DNA of 64,000 bases from Oxyruncus cristatus (GCA_013399855.1 VXAY01006712.1:459211-523210); one strand, 5' to 3'. Positions 38,646-53,120 are shown, numbered from the stretch's first letter. Made by a program: numbers and translations. The notes: generated from the sequence alone by a model not told the origin.

Positions 38646-41600
38646 AAATAGATATATTTATATTTTTGTCACCAACATCAGCTTCCTGAGGTTTCACATG
38701 CAAGTTAATCCTTTTCAGTTTAAGCTCCCTCCAGTGTCTGAGTTCCTCTGACTAAGCCTTAAAATTGGATTCTACAGGGAATTAATTCCATTTGTCATTA
38801 AACTAAAAAGAGGAAGTATTTTTTGTACTCCTAAGAAACATAGGAAAGGGTATTACTGGTTGTGAAAAGTAACGCCAAGAAAAATGTAAAGGAACTGTTA
38901 CCAAAACAAGATATGATGTTAACCCAAGCACAACACAAAAGCAGCATCAGTTTAGTTTTAAGAAATTTTTAAATATGAGAATTCACATTTCTTACATGCA
39001 TACATTGCTCAGTAAAATTGCTCTTGACAGTGCATCAACCTCTATATTCCTTGCATTAATAAATGACTACATAAGGAGTATGTTCCTTATTTTCTGTATA
39101 TTCCTTATTCCTGTAGAAGTTTCTTCTCTTTCTTCCTTTCCTTCTCCATTCATAGATATAAGACTGCACTACTAGAAAATATGATTCCATTTTTTTAAAG
39201 GGATGCATTCTGAAATTCATGCTTAAGGATATAACAAGAAAATATGCCTTTTATGTTTATAGCATTTGTGCACCACAAATAGAAATATTTTTCTTTAATC
39301 ATATTTAATTTGCAAACCACACCTGTTAACAACTATTCACATCCCCTAAATTCCTTGAAAGTAAGCACAAGAAGAGCTTTACTAAAATATAAAGCCCCCA
39401 AACTGCTAAACAAAGTTGTTCTATAAATTGTACGCTTAGAGAAAAATCACTTTTCAGGAATATGGTTAGGCTTGCAGAAGCACTAAATGGCATGTGCAAT
39501 CTACTTCTCACATCTACATGCTCTGTTTACATTCTTCTCTTTTCAAGCACAGCACATGTCTCTCACTTGAAAATCTCACAGTTCTTGCTGCTCAGAAATT
39601 AACAAAGAGCTGTTCTCAACTGCTTGAATGCAAATGAAACAGACGTTAGATGAGATGCTTAAACAACAACTGGAGCAGAGGCTGGAAATTAGGTCTACTC
39701 TTTTTTTTGAGTCAGTCCCTCCTTACTAGGCAAGATAATTATGGTCCCTCCTATTTTTGTTCTCTGGCTACAGGCTATTTAGCAGTTATATGCAACACAG
39801 AAGGGCTATGAACACAAGCACAACCTCTAACTTGTTGATACAGATGCTCACCCCTTGAGAGGAAGGCAGTGCCCCCAGACTGAAGGGTCAGCTGGCCACA
39901 GGGCTCCCTCAGCCTGGGGTGAGCATTCCAGTTGGTGAATTTTTGAAGAAAAAATGGAACCAGACATGGAAATATCGTGGGAAGAATAAACACTTGCACA
40001 TTCTCCTGACTTGCTCAGTGCAGTGCTTGGTTTGTGTCTCCTCCTCTGCTGCCCCAGAAAAATAACTGTGGATTTTATAAGGTTAAAGCAGCAAGTACTG
40101 AGTCAGGTACTTGGACTTTCAGAAGTACTGGGATTGGGATGCTCTGTGCAGTCTCAGAAACAGAACTACACTGTAAACAACAGCATTTTAATCCCTGGGA
40201 AACTGAAGTTCTGTTTCTGTCTGTGCCCAGAATTGTAACATGTGGGTTTCTGCATTCCTTATTCTGTAGTGACTTTAGTGACAGGAAGAATAGAGCAGTC
40301 ATGGCAGAGGCACCCAGGGAAGAGGACAATGACATTACCTCTTTTTAAGGCCTACAGTTTTTATGGTCTTAATCCAAGGTCCTTATATAGTAAGCGAATT
40401 CTCAAGAGAGGGATTCGAGCTATCCAAATTAGCTGCTTAATCAAGATATTGTGAATATCCACTCTAGAGTGAGAAGTAGGCAGGATTATGTGCTTAATTA
40501 TTTATAAATTTGCAATCTTCACCTACCACAGCAATACAATAAGGTATTTGTATTATTGACCAATGTATTGACTGATAAGGTCAAAATAATAGATTTATTT
40601 CACTGACCTTTTCCAGCAGAGACAAATATTGTGAAGGGGGAAGGGATAAATAATTACTCTTTACTTCTATTTAAAACCTTATTATTAAACTGAGGATACA
40701 GAAGGATGTAAAAAATTGAAACCTTGCTAAAACTGCTTCACTTCAAATGCTTGTTACAGTCTATTGGAAAAATTATTTCTCACTCAGCCTTTCCTAGGCT
40801 CATGGCTGAAATACAGAACAGATTTCTGTAGAAAACTGCAAAACTATGTTCATGGTACTTGAAGCAATGTTGAAGGGGTTTGAACTTCAAAATTTAACTT
40901 AAGAATTTACTGTTACAAACAGTGTAATAGGCTTTCAACTGTCAAGTGAAAACCCTCTATCAACACCAGGAATTTTTATGTCATTGGAAGCTACTATCAT
41001 TTCTTCAGAAAACATTCTACTCGTAGCGGAACACCGTGTTGGTTAATATTTATCATCTTTACTGAAGTAAAATACAATTTTAAAGGTTGTTAGGGAAAAA
41101 AAAACAAAACACCACAACCCAAAAGCCAAAACCACATTTTCATTTATGACTGATGCAGAATAGATGTTTGTACAGAAAGGAAAATATATTCACTTACCTC
41201 TTCAGAACTTTTGTACTTCTTGTAAAAATAGACAGATTGACTGTTTCTATATAAATTATAATTATCATCATCTCCTAATAAAGTTCATGCATGAGTTCAG
41301 TACAAGCACAAAGCTAGTATAGATTTCTAGTAATTTAAGTGAAAATTTAAGGCTCAGTCAACCAGGATGCAGTTTGGCATTTAAAAAACTGACCTAATTT
41401 TTAAATGAGCTGTATGCATGCAATATCCATAAAGATTAATATAAATAAGCCATCTGTAAAAAATGTTTATTATCATTAAGCATGCTTAAATTCTTTCTAA
41501 AATGGATTCAGAACACTAGAGTAAGCATAAAAGCATTACGGTCTGAAAAAAAAATCAGATTCAGAAGAATGAGAAGCTCTGGAAAGTGGTGTCAGGCCAA

Positions 41601-41775
41601 CAGTGGGAGACAACTTGAGACACTAAGGAGAAAAACTGGTGTCTAGGTCCCCTCAGTTGTCAACAGTGGCATGAAGGATTGAAATCCAGCTCCCCTCTTG
41701 CATCTTTTCTGATTCATCACATGTCATCCAGGCTGTTTCAGCCTAATAAAACCTGTTGAAGAATAATAACAATTC

Positions 41776-41793
41776 TTTTTTTTTTTTTTTTTT
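41776..41793. repeat. Poly-T tract (18)
   Basis: Eighteen consecutive T followed by 'aaagaccagggcc'. It could be the reverse complement of a retroposon tail, but no body was recognised. Confidence 0.9.
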
Positions 41794-42921
41794 AAAGACC
41801 AGGGCCATCTGGCCAGGCCTATAAAGATATGGCAACTTAACTTTTTTTTCCTCAGTTGTGCACAAACGTGTATCAGGAGCCAACACATAAATCACAGAGG
41901 CCTCCGGCCTTAGCTCTCGAGATTCTGATGACATTATGTCAGAAACTCCAGTTTCCAGAATGAGGACCAGTCTATATCCTGTGGTTGCAGACAGAGCCAC
42001 ACAATCATCACTTTCAGTTCTAAGTGTTACAATGAGGTCACCCAGGTCCTAACAGAGCTTGTTGATATCTCTGTTTTCGAGATAAATTGTGAGTCTACAC
42101 CCCCACTTTGCTGCAGACAAGGCTGCCTCACTACACAAATAGACTGGATTTGTCCCAGGCACAGACACACACATCTGTGAGAACATGTAGACCACTGAGA
42201 CTTTCTGCATGCTTAAACAGGGAGAAAATGGGAGCATCTCCTAACTCAGAAAGTTGCAACTCCTGAAGTCCCCCTGGGGAGAAGGATTCCTTTCTCCTTG
42301 ACCTGGGTAACAAGGGAATCGTAAAACCTTTCATCTAGTTCTTGTCCAGAAAAATGTCTGCTCAAAGACACAGATCCACAGAAAGTTAGACAAGAAGTCC
42401 AGCTAAGAAAGTCACCTCAGAAGGTGGTGTATACAGACATCTACTCATGGGGGAAACAACTTCAAGAATTGTTTCTTTCCAAACAGTGGCATCAAGTAAG
42501 ACAGAAAAGTAAGGAAACTGTAAATGATAATAAGGAGGACCACAGTCTTTCCTAAACTGTTTTTCAGAGAAACTTGCTCCTGGGAAAAAGAACTATCTAT
42601 CCTGCATTTCTGTGCATGTCTGTGGCATGCTTGTATACAAATCATAAAATACACTTCTTTCAGTAATGGTTTGGGATGGGTTGTTTTTTTATAAAAACAG
42701 TCTACTCTTGACACTGTCTAAGGAAGCAGGTATAGCTTGCAGTTTACAGCTTGAATTTTGCATCATTTACTGAAATTCATTTTAATGAGAGGGGGAAACT
42801 GCCACAAATTGAATCATTAAACAGGCTTGAAGAGTTACCATTTGAATTAAAAAATGGATCTAGTGACTTTCATATTAAAATATCCTCAAATGCAGAAGTT
42901 CCAATAGATATAGATGGCGGG

Positions 42922-43026
42922 GGGGCTGTGAGGGGTTTGTTGTTGGTGGTGGTGGTGTTGGGTTTTTTTGTTGGTTTGTTTTTTTGTTGATTTCGTTTGT
43001 TTGTTTGTTTGTGGGGTTTTTTGTGA
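42922..43026. repeat. G/T-rich low-complexity tract
   Basis: Almost only G and T on the plus strand, including (GTTT)n at about 43000-43012 and 'ggtggtggtggtgttggg'. One-strand G/T asymmetry. Confidence 0.85.
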
Positions 43027-45567
43027 TAATTGCTGGACTGTTGTTCATCTGCAATTCAATCTACTAGATACTGAGCACTTTTTCCGAGATTTTCTGCAAA
43101 TATCCAGAAAGACATTAGCCATATTTGAAGAGATGCAAAATCTACAGCATGGTATACTCAGTGACCTGACTATATGACCCTCAGCATAGTGGGGGTCAGT
43201 CATATGGGCAGCTAACACATTTTGCTCTCCTGAAGCTACCAGGTTCTCAGAGACCTGCTATTACTCCCAATGAAATCTTGACAAAGAGGCTCTCTCAGAT
43301 CCAGTCTGGGGGGAATCAGGGCCCTGACCATTCCCCATTTCAGTGCCGGGCTGAGATTCGTCAGTGTTTCTGGGAGAATGACCAGACTGTGATGTAGCAG
43401 CTGACATCTGAGGTAATGGCTTAAGGAAAATTGAAGAAAAGAAAAGAAAGTGTCACAGAGAATGTCGTGTAAAGTACAATCTTTAAATTGCATCCAGGAA
43501 CATAAAAGAAGTGGAAAAGGAACACCAGTTAGTCTGTATTTTCAGAAGAAACACACTTCTGCTGCCTTCAGCCTGTGGAAAAAAAAAGTTGTATAGATAT
43601 AAAATTATTTGTTATCACTGCATCACATATAATGAAGTGCTACAGGCTGGTGGTTTGCAGCTGCTAGTTGTAAGTCTGTCGGGCAGCAGTGGTATTTTTG
43701 GGTACTGGTTCACTACAACAGTGCCCAGGTAGCTATGCTGATCTTAGGATAGGAAACCTATCCACGCATGGATTACAGAAATGTGCATGCAAACAAATGA
43801 GAGACAGGTCTCATCTCTGCAGAGATGCAAAACCAGTTAGTGGAAAGAAAATTCTGACCTCTGTAGCTGCTCACCACTCGCCCCTCCCTGGATCCATGAA
43901 GAAAAGAGCGTTCTTTGAGCTAGTCACAATGAATTTATTAACCACACATCTAGTAAATAGCTATAATGACCTTGTGCTACACATGTGGGTGTTTTAGAGC
44001 AGTCAAATAACAGCACCAATAGCATTAATCCCTTTGATAATTACAGTGATCAAAGAAACAGAGAAAGATTGCAGGTTTCAATGGGGGAAACTGCTAGTTA
44101 ATTTGTTTGCTCCCTGGGATGCGTTGAGAGACTAATTGGCTAAATCATGGTGCTTTAAAAAATATCTTTGTGTTTCCTAGAAAATATTAGTTTGTTAATT
44201 GGAAAAAAAAAATGACGTACCACATGGATGGATATGGAACACTAAAAATATATGGACAGGGTGATTTCAGGTTTACTTATTAATTTATTTTTAAGTTACA
44301 TGACTTCCTGCAGCTACATTCACATGATGAGAAGTCTGCAGCGCTGCTCACTTTTCAGACGCTCTCTCCCACCACAACCTGTTCTGTATCTAAATCTAGA
44401 ATTGCATTGGCTTCTGCTTATACACTACTTTGACCCCCTTCTCAAAGACTAGCCTTGCTCAGAGCCAACACCATCATAGAAATCACATGGCTCTTTCCCC
44501 CAGTAATTCTTGAACCACACCTGGCAGCTGTTTTTGAGAATTTCAGAGGGCACAGGCCAAGTGCACACCAGTGTCACTCCAACAGTTTATCACCATAAGC
44601 AAGATTACTGCCCGAGTTCAGAGCCCAGAAATATGCTCAGAACTGGTCATCTTGCTCGTCCTGATGTAGTTTGGGAATTTTGGTTCATTGAGTTCCTCCT
44701 GCAGTTGATAGATATTTTTCTGTACCACCTACTGAGTCTCTGGCTACCAGAATGCTTCATTGCTGGTTAACATTGTTGTTGTTACAATTTTTGCATTTGC
44801 ACTTAGAGAGGACTAATGTTTTAGAAAGTAGGAAAACAAATTTCAGTAAAATGCCATTAAAGACATAATCTGTGGACACTGGTCCACAGCCAGTGGACTG
44901 CTGCTCTCACAGAGGCATCTGTGAGATGCCTGGTGAGGGGTGTAAAAAGACAGTAGAATAGATGCGAGGAACATGCATATGACACACACAAATAAAATAT
45001 CAACACATGATTGTTATAAAATGATAACCATAAATGAAAAGTGGTGGATGAGGAAAACAGGGTGGAGAAAGCTAGTAGCCAGCTAGCTAAAAAAGGTGAA
45101 AAGGCATAATAACATTCATTTCAGAGTGGCTCAAGCCAAGGGCATAACATATGGGCTTTAACATATCTCACAAGGATTAAAGAAAATGTATATGGATCTC
45201 TGAAGAAGACTCAAGAGACTGATGCTAACAATGAAAACTGTTTTTTTGTTGCACCTGCTGAATCCATTTGGACTTGTTTCTTACTGAAAATGGCCTGTGG
45301 CTAAGCAGTTGTTAAAGATAACTGTGTTTCTCCTGTATATGTGAAACCTTTTCTGTATATGTAGAAAGAAATTATGTGAAAAGGTTCCACATCACATGGA
45401 GAATGTACAGTAAAATTCTTATCAAGGCTCACAATGAGAAGAACTAATTACATTCCTGAATTTGGACAGTAAAAGGAACGGTAAAGAACTTAGATGTCAT
45501 TTTATTTTGCATTAAATATCTAAAATATAGAGGAAAAGGAAATAAAAGTCCTAACCTGGTCTTCTTG

Positions 45568-45665
45568 GGTTTTTTTTAGGTTGGTTGGGGGTTGGTTTGT
45601 TTGTTTTAGTGTTTGTGTATTTGTTTGAGGTTTTGTTTATTTTTGTTAGGTTATTTTTTTTAGGT
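45568..45665. repeat. G/T-rich low-complexity tract
   Basis: Second strongly strand-asymmetric G/T tract, with 'ggttggttgggggttggttt' and GTTT units. Confidence 0.85.
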
Positions 45666-48600
45666 ATATACAGAATATGGGCCATAGGGAATCACAGTAA
45701 AATGAAGTCTGGCTAGCTGAAAGACCTCAGTTCTTAAAGATCAGCTCGGCAGGTTAGGGGTTTTACTGCCTGACACTGCAAAAAATATGTAAAAATATGT
45801 GAAGAACAGTCAGCTGGAGGTTACAAACAACATCGGCAAGGAAAGTGGAAGAAAGCAATGAAAAACCCCCAAACTCTCAAGAGAAGCTTGTGAGACATCC
45901 CTATACTCATTTTTTTGTACCTCATCCTCTCCATACTAAATGGAGTAAGGAGTGGTAGAAATATCATGGTAACCTGGGAAAGCATGAGTGCTCTGGATTA
46001 TTTCAGCTAAGGTAAATTCACTATGCTAAGTATTTCTGCATCAGCAATCACACAAAATATCCTTAAATATTTCAGGCTAATCAGAGCAGTGCATACAGCA
46101 CAGCATTTCACAAAACATAATCTAGTTCATAGATTTATTCATAGAATAACTCTAAGAAAAGCACCCACTACTTATCAAAATTAGATATACCAATATTAGA
46201 TATATTGTATCAGACCTAACAGTTAAATAAAAAGCATCAGCACCCTTTTCTTCTCATCTTCTTCACTTTCATATCTCCTTTTTTCCTCTTTTTCCCCTCA
46301 GCAAGTGCATTGTTATCTTGTTTTTTTCTAAGTACCCAATCTCAACTGTATGAGACTACCTTAGATTACAAGAAATATAGGTGTCTTCCTCTGAAAATCT
46401 GATCTAGGACCCTTGTGAGATGTTAATCACAAACACTTCATGTGTTTAGGTATTTCTTTCCCACCATGAGTTTTTTACCTTGTCATTATGTAATGTAACT
46501 CGCAATGCCAAAACATCAGGAATTGTTCATTAATTTCTTGCCAATTCTGTGTTGTGTACAGAATGAAAAAAAGGTTGCTGGCAGCCTTAGGGGATATCCA
46601 TTACATCGGAAAGCATGGGCTGCATTATAGAGCTACAGCAGGGATTGCAAAACTCCATTTGGGGGAGAGGCCACAGGGAATAGAAACCAGCTCTGATCAA
46701 AGTGAGTGACAGAAGAAAGGAAAAGGCAATGGGGATTCTCAAGTATGTCTTGGTCTTAGTGAAGATTTAAAGTTGTTTACTGGGAGCTGGTCCTTCAAAG
46801 TGACCAGAGATGTAATTTCCCAGAGAAATTCTATGAAATTTCAGTTGACTTGGAATGTGCTTTAAAGTGAAACAGCTGCTACAAATCCTAAAGCAGCTGT
46901 CTAGATCATGTTTTTGAGAATTTGTAATTGTGGGTGCCAGTGACCTTCTGTTTAGGATGTAGCATTTTCCAAGACAAAAAGGGCAGTCCAGTTTCACAGC
47001 ATCTGATGACAAAGCACATGCACGTAGGTACCTCACCAGGCTTGCTGGGCCATAGTGGAGAGCCTCTCCATAGGTTTGCCCATGATGGTACAGGAACACC
47101 TGCAGAGCATGGATCTGGGACTCCTCTGTACCTGAACCATTTCTGATTCCTACCAATAGTTCATACTGCCAATGTACAGCATCTGTGAAGAAGGTAATTT
47201 CACTTTCCCTTTCACTTGTGCAAAAATGACTTTCAACACTTTAAGTCAGTATCCAGGCAAGTAGTGTTTCCTTTGCAAATAAATAGGACTGTTTACTCTG
47301 GTCAGTTGGTAAGACCACACTACAGAACAGTATCTGGCAAAAAACCAACAGAAATTACACCAGAAATGCTTATGAGGTAAACTGTAATAGTGGAACAAGC
47401 ACCAAGTACTCCTTGTGCATTGAAGTTGCTGCTTTACCCCTCTTTCAGACTAATATTAGACTTGCATTTATTAAAATAAAAACACCCCTGATACTTAGCG
47501 TCATATAAAGACTGCTCATAGTTTGTTGGCTGTGTAGGAATCACCTTATGCTGTATGACAGGTTCAGGACTCCCTGAACTGCACATATTAATTACACTGC
47601 CTACCAGGAAAGCAGGTATATAGAGCTGAGCTAGCAGGTTTTATCCACCAAGGTAAGACAGTGTTGACTAGAGGGTCATACTTTTAGATAATCTAGATCC
47701 CAACACCAACGTGGTGAAAGGTTGCCGCAGTGGATCCTCACTAAATTTGTTTCTGGAAATGAAGATGATATAATTTTTAGAATATCAGAGTAAATATTTT
47801 CTTGTCCAACTAAGGTACAGCTCTGGTTTCATTAAATGGAAGAAGAACACAGAACTGAAGCTGGGTTTGTTTGGCTTTTTTTCTCTAGTGAAAAATTAAG
47901 TTAAATGAGCTTTGGAGCCGTTAACCAGACCCAAGATGCTGGCTTCAAATGCACATTAGGACTACAGCACTGTACAACTTTAGCAAGGCTGTACATATTT
48001 TACCAGTCTTAGGCTTTACATACTCACATACAAAGCAAACAAGGTGCTGCTGCACAGAATATATTCTGAAAACCTGTTTTCTAGCATGCATTCAGAACTA
48101 TAGCAGCTGGACAGACATCCATGAATCCTCCAGTGATGATTCACAGCCCTAGGCAATTGCCCTCATTTTGCAGGCTAAAAAACTAAAAACATAACAGGCT
48201 GTTGCTGTTAAAATAATTATTGGAGCTGAATAGACAAGATTCATTTTCAAACCAAATAATTTGGACATATTAACCCTTGAAGACAAACCTCAAACAGATA
48301 TTTAACACTGATTTCACAAATAGTTTGTAATTCATTTTAAATGAATGTATTTTTAAGTTATTTATGTGTTGCAGACAAGAACTGAATGCTTGCAAACACT
48401 TAAGCCTTTTGTGCTCACAATTAAGGCTTTTAGAAAACATTCAAAGGCCTTTCCTTGCTGGTGATTATTTTAAGCAAAACGCTGGACTCAGGTGGTGAAC
48501 TTCAGAGGAGTAGGAGATGAACATAAGAAGTTGCCTATGTAGTTTAAAGTACCAGATTAGAGCTTCAGCAAGTGCTGGGAACCCATCTTTCTTTTTTTTT

Positions 48601-49182
48601 TTTTTAATTTGTACTACAGTGAGCTCTACCTGCATAGTTTGTAAAGTGTCTGTTTGTAAGGTGTCTGCTGTTTGTTGCATATGTTTATTAATTCATCTTT
48701 GGAACAAACTTTGCAGCTGTAGAAAAACAATGAGAGCTGACTGCAGGAACAGTGGAGCTGTGCATCTCTCCTGCATCAGAAAGCTAGTGACTTGCAGGGG
48801 AAGAAGGATGTTGCTGAATAGTAGAAAGGAAGGCTCTCCCTGTACCTGCTCTCTTATTCCACTCTGGAAAGGACAGCACTTCCCCTGGTTACACCTTCCC
48901 ACACACCTTATGGAGCTAGGCAATAGAGACTCTGTGGTGTCTTATTCTGTTTTTCAGTTCCTCTCTCTAGTTCTAGTGATAGATTGTGCTTTTAGCCTAA
49001 TGCTCCACTCGCAGCACTCTGACCACTACTGAATGGCACCTAATTGAAAAAGAAAAAAAAATAAGAAAATTTATTTTACTGTTTTTTTGTTTCCTCACCC
49101 TTCCCAATTAGAAATAAATATAATTGTAATACTAAGTGTAGGAGAGCTGACTCAAAACTGCCAAAATCCAAGAAATATAGTA

Positions 49183-49231
49183 AATATATTTACTATATAT
49201 TTATATATAATACAGGTATTATATATATGTA
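49183..49231. repeat. AT dinucleotide-rich tract
   Basis: 'tactatatatttatatataa' and 'attatatatatgtac' form a short AT-rich, hairpin-prone tract. Confidence 0.75.
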
Positions 49232-49975
49232 CAAAATACAGGTAGTGCTGACGTGTTCTTGCTTTTCACAGCTTTACTTGCAGGACAAAAATAGTCCTTA
49301 TTGGTAAAGTTACATTCTCCATCAAAATTCTAGTTAATTCAATAAATTAACCCTGATTTGTATGCTAATTCTTTCCATGTTGAAAGCATCCTTTATGTAT
49401 GAAGGCTTGCCTAAGTCCACTGACTTTTATTCCAACGCCCAGATGTCCAAACTGGGATTTACGGTTTTAAAGGGCACACAGCCAATGAAAACCACAGTAT
49501 ATCCTTCGTTCTGGACTTAGAAAAGATAGAAAAGAAATTTTTTTCAGTTCTGTGCAACTCCTTCCATCAACTAGAGGTCTGAATTTTGCTTAGGGTTGTT
49601 GGGAGATAATGTCTTTTCATACTATGTACTAAACAGGACATCACTGTCATCATGAAATTGCTTCAAATATTGTCAGAGCTACCTGAAATACCTGGCTATA
49701 CATAGTAAATAAGGTCAGTAGGGCAGCAATCTGGGATTTTTTTTCTCATAAATCTCAGAAAATGAAGTCAGAGATGAGAAAAAAAAAAATAGGGGGAGAG
49801 AGTGGTGGGCAGCTCCAAACTACAATTCAGGGCTTAAATTAGATTAAATGAAGTTAAAGAACTAAAACCAAGTCAGACTCATCTACTGGTAAGCATCTTC
49901 CTATTTTATACAAGAAGTCACAGGCACTGAAAATAAGGACAAAAGTTGGCAAGACTAACATGCAAATAAATATGC

Positions 49976-50049
49976 TTCTCTCTCTCTCTTTTTTTTTTTT
50001 TTTTTTTTTTTGCTGCAGNGCAAGATAAAATTCAAAAAAAATTTTTTTT

Positions 50050-50085
<36 letters not shown>
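49976..50085. repeat. (TC)n and long poly-T tracts around an unresolved base
   Basis: A CT run (49976-49988) passes into about 23 T (49989-50011), then a short unique segment with an N at 50019, then 9 T (50042-50050) and 34 T (50052-50085). Both T runs are of a length that commonly breaks assemblies. The minus-strand 106-codon frame across them is poly-Lys and not a gene. Confidence 0.85.
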
Positions 50086-50090
<5 letters not shown>

Positions 50091-52120
50091 GAAGGCTGCA
50101 ATTGCTTGAGAATGTAATTGCTCACTGTAATTCCCCTGATGGCAACAAAATAGGCTCTGTGTCAACAGTTTCAAACCTTGTTTAGGTCTCCTCTAAGAGG
50201 AAGCATGCAGCCCCATAGTATCACGTGTTTATTTAAATTTTGTCACAAGGCACTAGAAACTACATGGCAGATCAGTTTCAGGGATTGTTTATCATCACTA
50301 AAAGTATAAGCCCCAGTAGGACTACTTCCTTTTTTATTTCACAGTGAGGAAGAAAAGTAACCAGTACAGATAAACTGCAGGTAATCTTACCCTATTCTTC
50401 TAGCTAATCTGTTGCAGAACACAGAAACTGAAAACAAAGCAATTGCCAGTATTTAGAGGGCTTCTTGCACAGGAGTCAAACAAGCACTCATCTACATGCT
50501 TCTGGCACTACTTTCCCCACTATCTTTAGAACCAGAAAATCCAAGTGGAATATCCAAAGATGAAACTAGACTGATCCCACTCAGAAAAGGATCTGTCTTG
50601 ACAACAACAATCTTATCTGGGAACTTAGAAAGGAGTCCCTTGTGTTAGATAGTGCTTTTATATATATAGCTAAAAGCTGACTTAATTAAACTTCACAGAG
50701 AAAACTCTGAAAGAAGAAAAATGCTAAATGTAGGTTAATACTGAAAGAGAACACAAGGAAAACAAATAGAGAATGCTCACCCTGGAACCTTTTCATCCTT
50801 TGTTCCACTATCAGAAGGGTTTAAGGCCCAAAGGCCACGTAGCTATTTGCATGAGATAATGCAAAACCATGGAAACTCACAGTAAATTAACAGGCTTGTT
50901 CCATGTCCAGGTAAAATGTTACACAAAAATGTTGTGCACATTTTTGCTGATGCAAATCAAGACCCACTGTCAAAAACTGTGGCTGTCTACGTACACAAAA
51001 AAACCCCCATCTTCAGCAAAACCTTTAGCATCTTGTGAGGCTGGGGAAAGGGAAGGCATCTTCTGCTTGATCTGTGCTGTCTGTATCAAGGCAGAAATAT
51101 GAACAAATGCTGAGGAAGTGTTCTACATCTCTTGCAACTCAGCAAGACAACAGAATGTAAAATCTATCCTCAAGGCTGTCATGCTCTGCGTCAGCTGTTC
51201 TGATGTTCACAGACTTGCAAGATCAAACATTTTCACTAAAGTAACTGATAAATTGTAGACTGACAAAGAAACATACATCCACAGTGAATGAAATAATAGC
51301 GATGTGAATTGAAAACACTTTAGAAAACAGAAGGTTTTTTTGGTGCCAATAGCTATCTGCCAAGTGTGTAAATCATCATCTCAAATGTTTCTTATTTGAA
51401 ACAAAAAAAAAAAAGGATCTGTTTTGGTTTTACCTTTTTCAAATAATGTTTTGATTTTATTTTCCATTTAGCTACAGCTGGCAAAATATGTTACGACTTA
51501 ACTACAACAGCCAGTTCAGCTTTATTCCGGAGTTAAAAATACACTTACCTAATTTTGATCATGATTTGAATCATCCAAAGTGTTAATTCTGAATAAAAAC
51601 ATACTTGCTCGTGATAGTTCAGCGTTAGAAAATTAGAAATTATCAAGATGACAAATATTTGATATAAGAAAGAGAAACGAAAGATAACCTTCTTGCAAAG
51701 AGGTAGCAGTCAGGGATATGATATAAAATAGTCTTTTTAAACATCAGACATGAGATTTTGTTTATAACAAGCTTCCTTCTTATTGCCTCACAATCTGTTT
51801 GAAATTCGATAAAAGCAAAAGTACTTTTGCTTCAGTGTTTTCTGCTCCAGGTCCATTTCTGGAAGAGTTAATGAAAGCACTGCTGAAACCTGCAGAAGGT
51901 GAATACTCTCTATACCCATAGCTGACTTCCCTGTTCTGCCAGACAAAGTATATTAGTCTTACTTTCAGAGGGAAATCATGAGGTAAAATGGAGAAAAGAG
52001 GTTCTGATTACAGAGGAAATAAAAAACTGGCAGAGGAAATCCGAAGGCTGGGAGCTACCAGTGACAGATTGATCCTTAGACAAGGGAAGCATCATGTCAG
52101 ACATAAAACTGGGGTGGTAG

Positions 52121-53120
52121 TGTTGCAAATGAGTGTTTTACGTCCCTCAAAGAATCATTGGCAAAGGTGTTAACAAAAGCAGGTTTAATATAACAGGGAA
52201 AGCATGACAGAGTTCATTGCCAAGGTTTACTTTACTACTCGCTAGATGATTAAACACACAGAGAAAAATCCGGCTAAAATCTGAAATCAATCAATCTAAA
52301 ACTAAAATCAACCTATAATGGTTTACACAGAGCCTGGGGGTGGAGACATGTAGGAAAGGGTAAAGATAAAAGGGAATTAGGGACACTCTTGTGTTGAGTC
52401 ACAAGGTTCAGAGCGGAACCCCTTGCCAAACTTAGCCTCAGACTTGACCAACAGTTTAGGCCTAAAGGTTTTAACTTCACTTAAACTTGAGATCACTTAA
52501 TCAATAGTCTAATTGAAACAATCTAACAAAAGGGTCTATAAAATTTGCTGTAAGGACAAAAGTAACTCACTTATAGGCCTAACTTACTTACCAATGTAAG
52601 GTACTTAAGAATCTAAGACCGAGCAACATTCATAATACATTTCCTACGTCACTTTCACACTTGCACAGACCTAAAGCAGTGTGTACAAGGTACCTACCTG
52701 TGAAAAATTTCCCCCCAGCTCAGTGAAGTCCTCATGTCAGATGCTTTTGCATCTTCTCAGTGGGAGAAGGGTTGAGCCTCATGGAGTGGAAGTATCAGCC
52801 ACAGGAGGCACCCATTGGAGGCGTCTGACATTGGTCCTTGGAGTAACACAAACCTGAGAGTTCTTTGGCTCTGATGTGTGTGTTTTAATCTGGGGATATC
52901 TTCTGTGGACTTTTACACTGTCCCAGGTGTGGAGGAGCCAGCTGGATTGGCGAGGTAGGGAGCAGAGTTGCTCCTGGCAGGGACTGTCTGGGGCAGAAAA
53001 CCTTTGTACTGAAAAGTACAAAGTTTATTATCTTCTTCATGTGTAGCAGCTTGCTGAGCTGTGAGGTGGGATGTGTGTTTGGAGGGGGCAGAGGGATGTG
53101 CTGTGAGGACTGCCCAGGAG
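52121..53120. mobile_element. Probable endogenous retroviral/LTR-type repeat
   Basis: The stretch carries words I associate with a passerine LTR-type repeat: 'cagggaaagcatgacagagt', 'aaggtttactttactactcg', 'gagtcacaaggttcagagcg', 'ctcagacttgaccaacagtt', 'ccccccagctcagtgaagtc', 'ggtccttggagtaacacaaa' and 'gtgtagcagcttgctgagct'. Composition shifts sharply to GC-rich after about 52700. No TG/CA ends with duplications were found and no gag or pol frame is visible, so class, strand and limits are uncertain. Minus-strand frames of 80-154 codons between 52779 and 53520 overlap each other and look non-coding. Confidence 0.42.

Larger units (their letters stand above)
31598..52120. other. Long gene-free stretch with simple repeats
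   Basis: About 20 kb of AT-rich DNA in which I recognise no gene, RNA or dispersed repeat. It contains short simple repeats near 33.0, 35.67, 38.63, 41.78, 42.95, 45.6, 49.2 and 50.0 kb. The longest frames (143 codons at 33967, 129 at 46767 minus, 171 at 48517) have no domains, and the 171-codon one runs through a T tract read as poly-Phe. Undetected regulatory elements are possible but cannot be seen without alignment. Confidence 0.45.

Noticed and set aside
46767..47156. 129-codon minus-strand frame with scattered Cys and His
   Set aside because: Cys spacing does not fit a zinc-finger consensus; no conserved pattern recognised.
48517..49032. 171-codon plus-strand frame, the longest outside DIRAS2 and repeats that is easy to mistake for a gene
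   Set aside because: Runs through a poly-T tract read as poly-Phe; no domain, no supporting splice or poly(A) context.
49854..50174. 106-codon minus-strand frame
   Set aside because: Poly-Lys from T runs and crosses an unresolved base.
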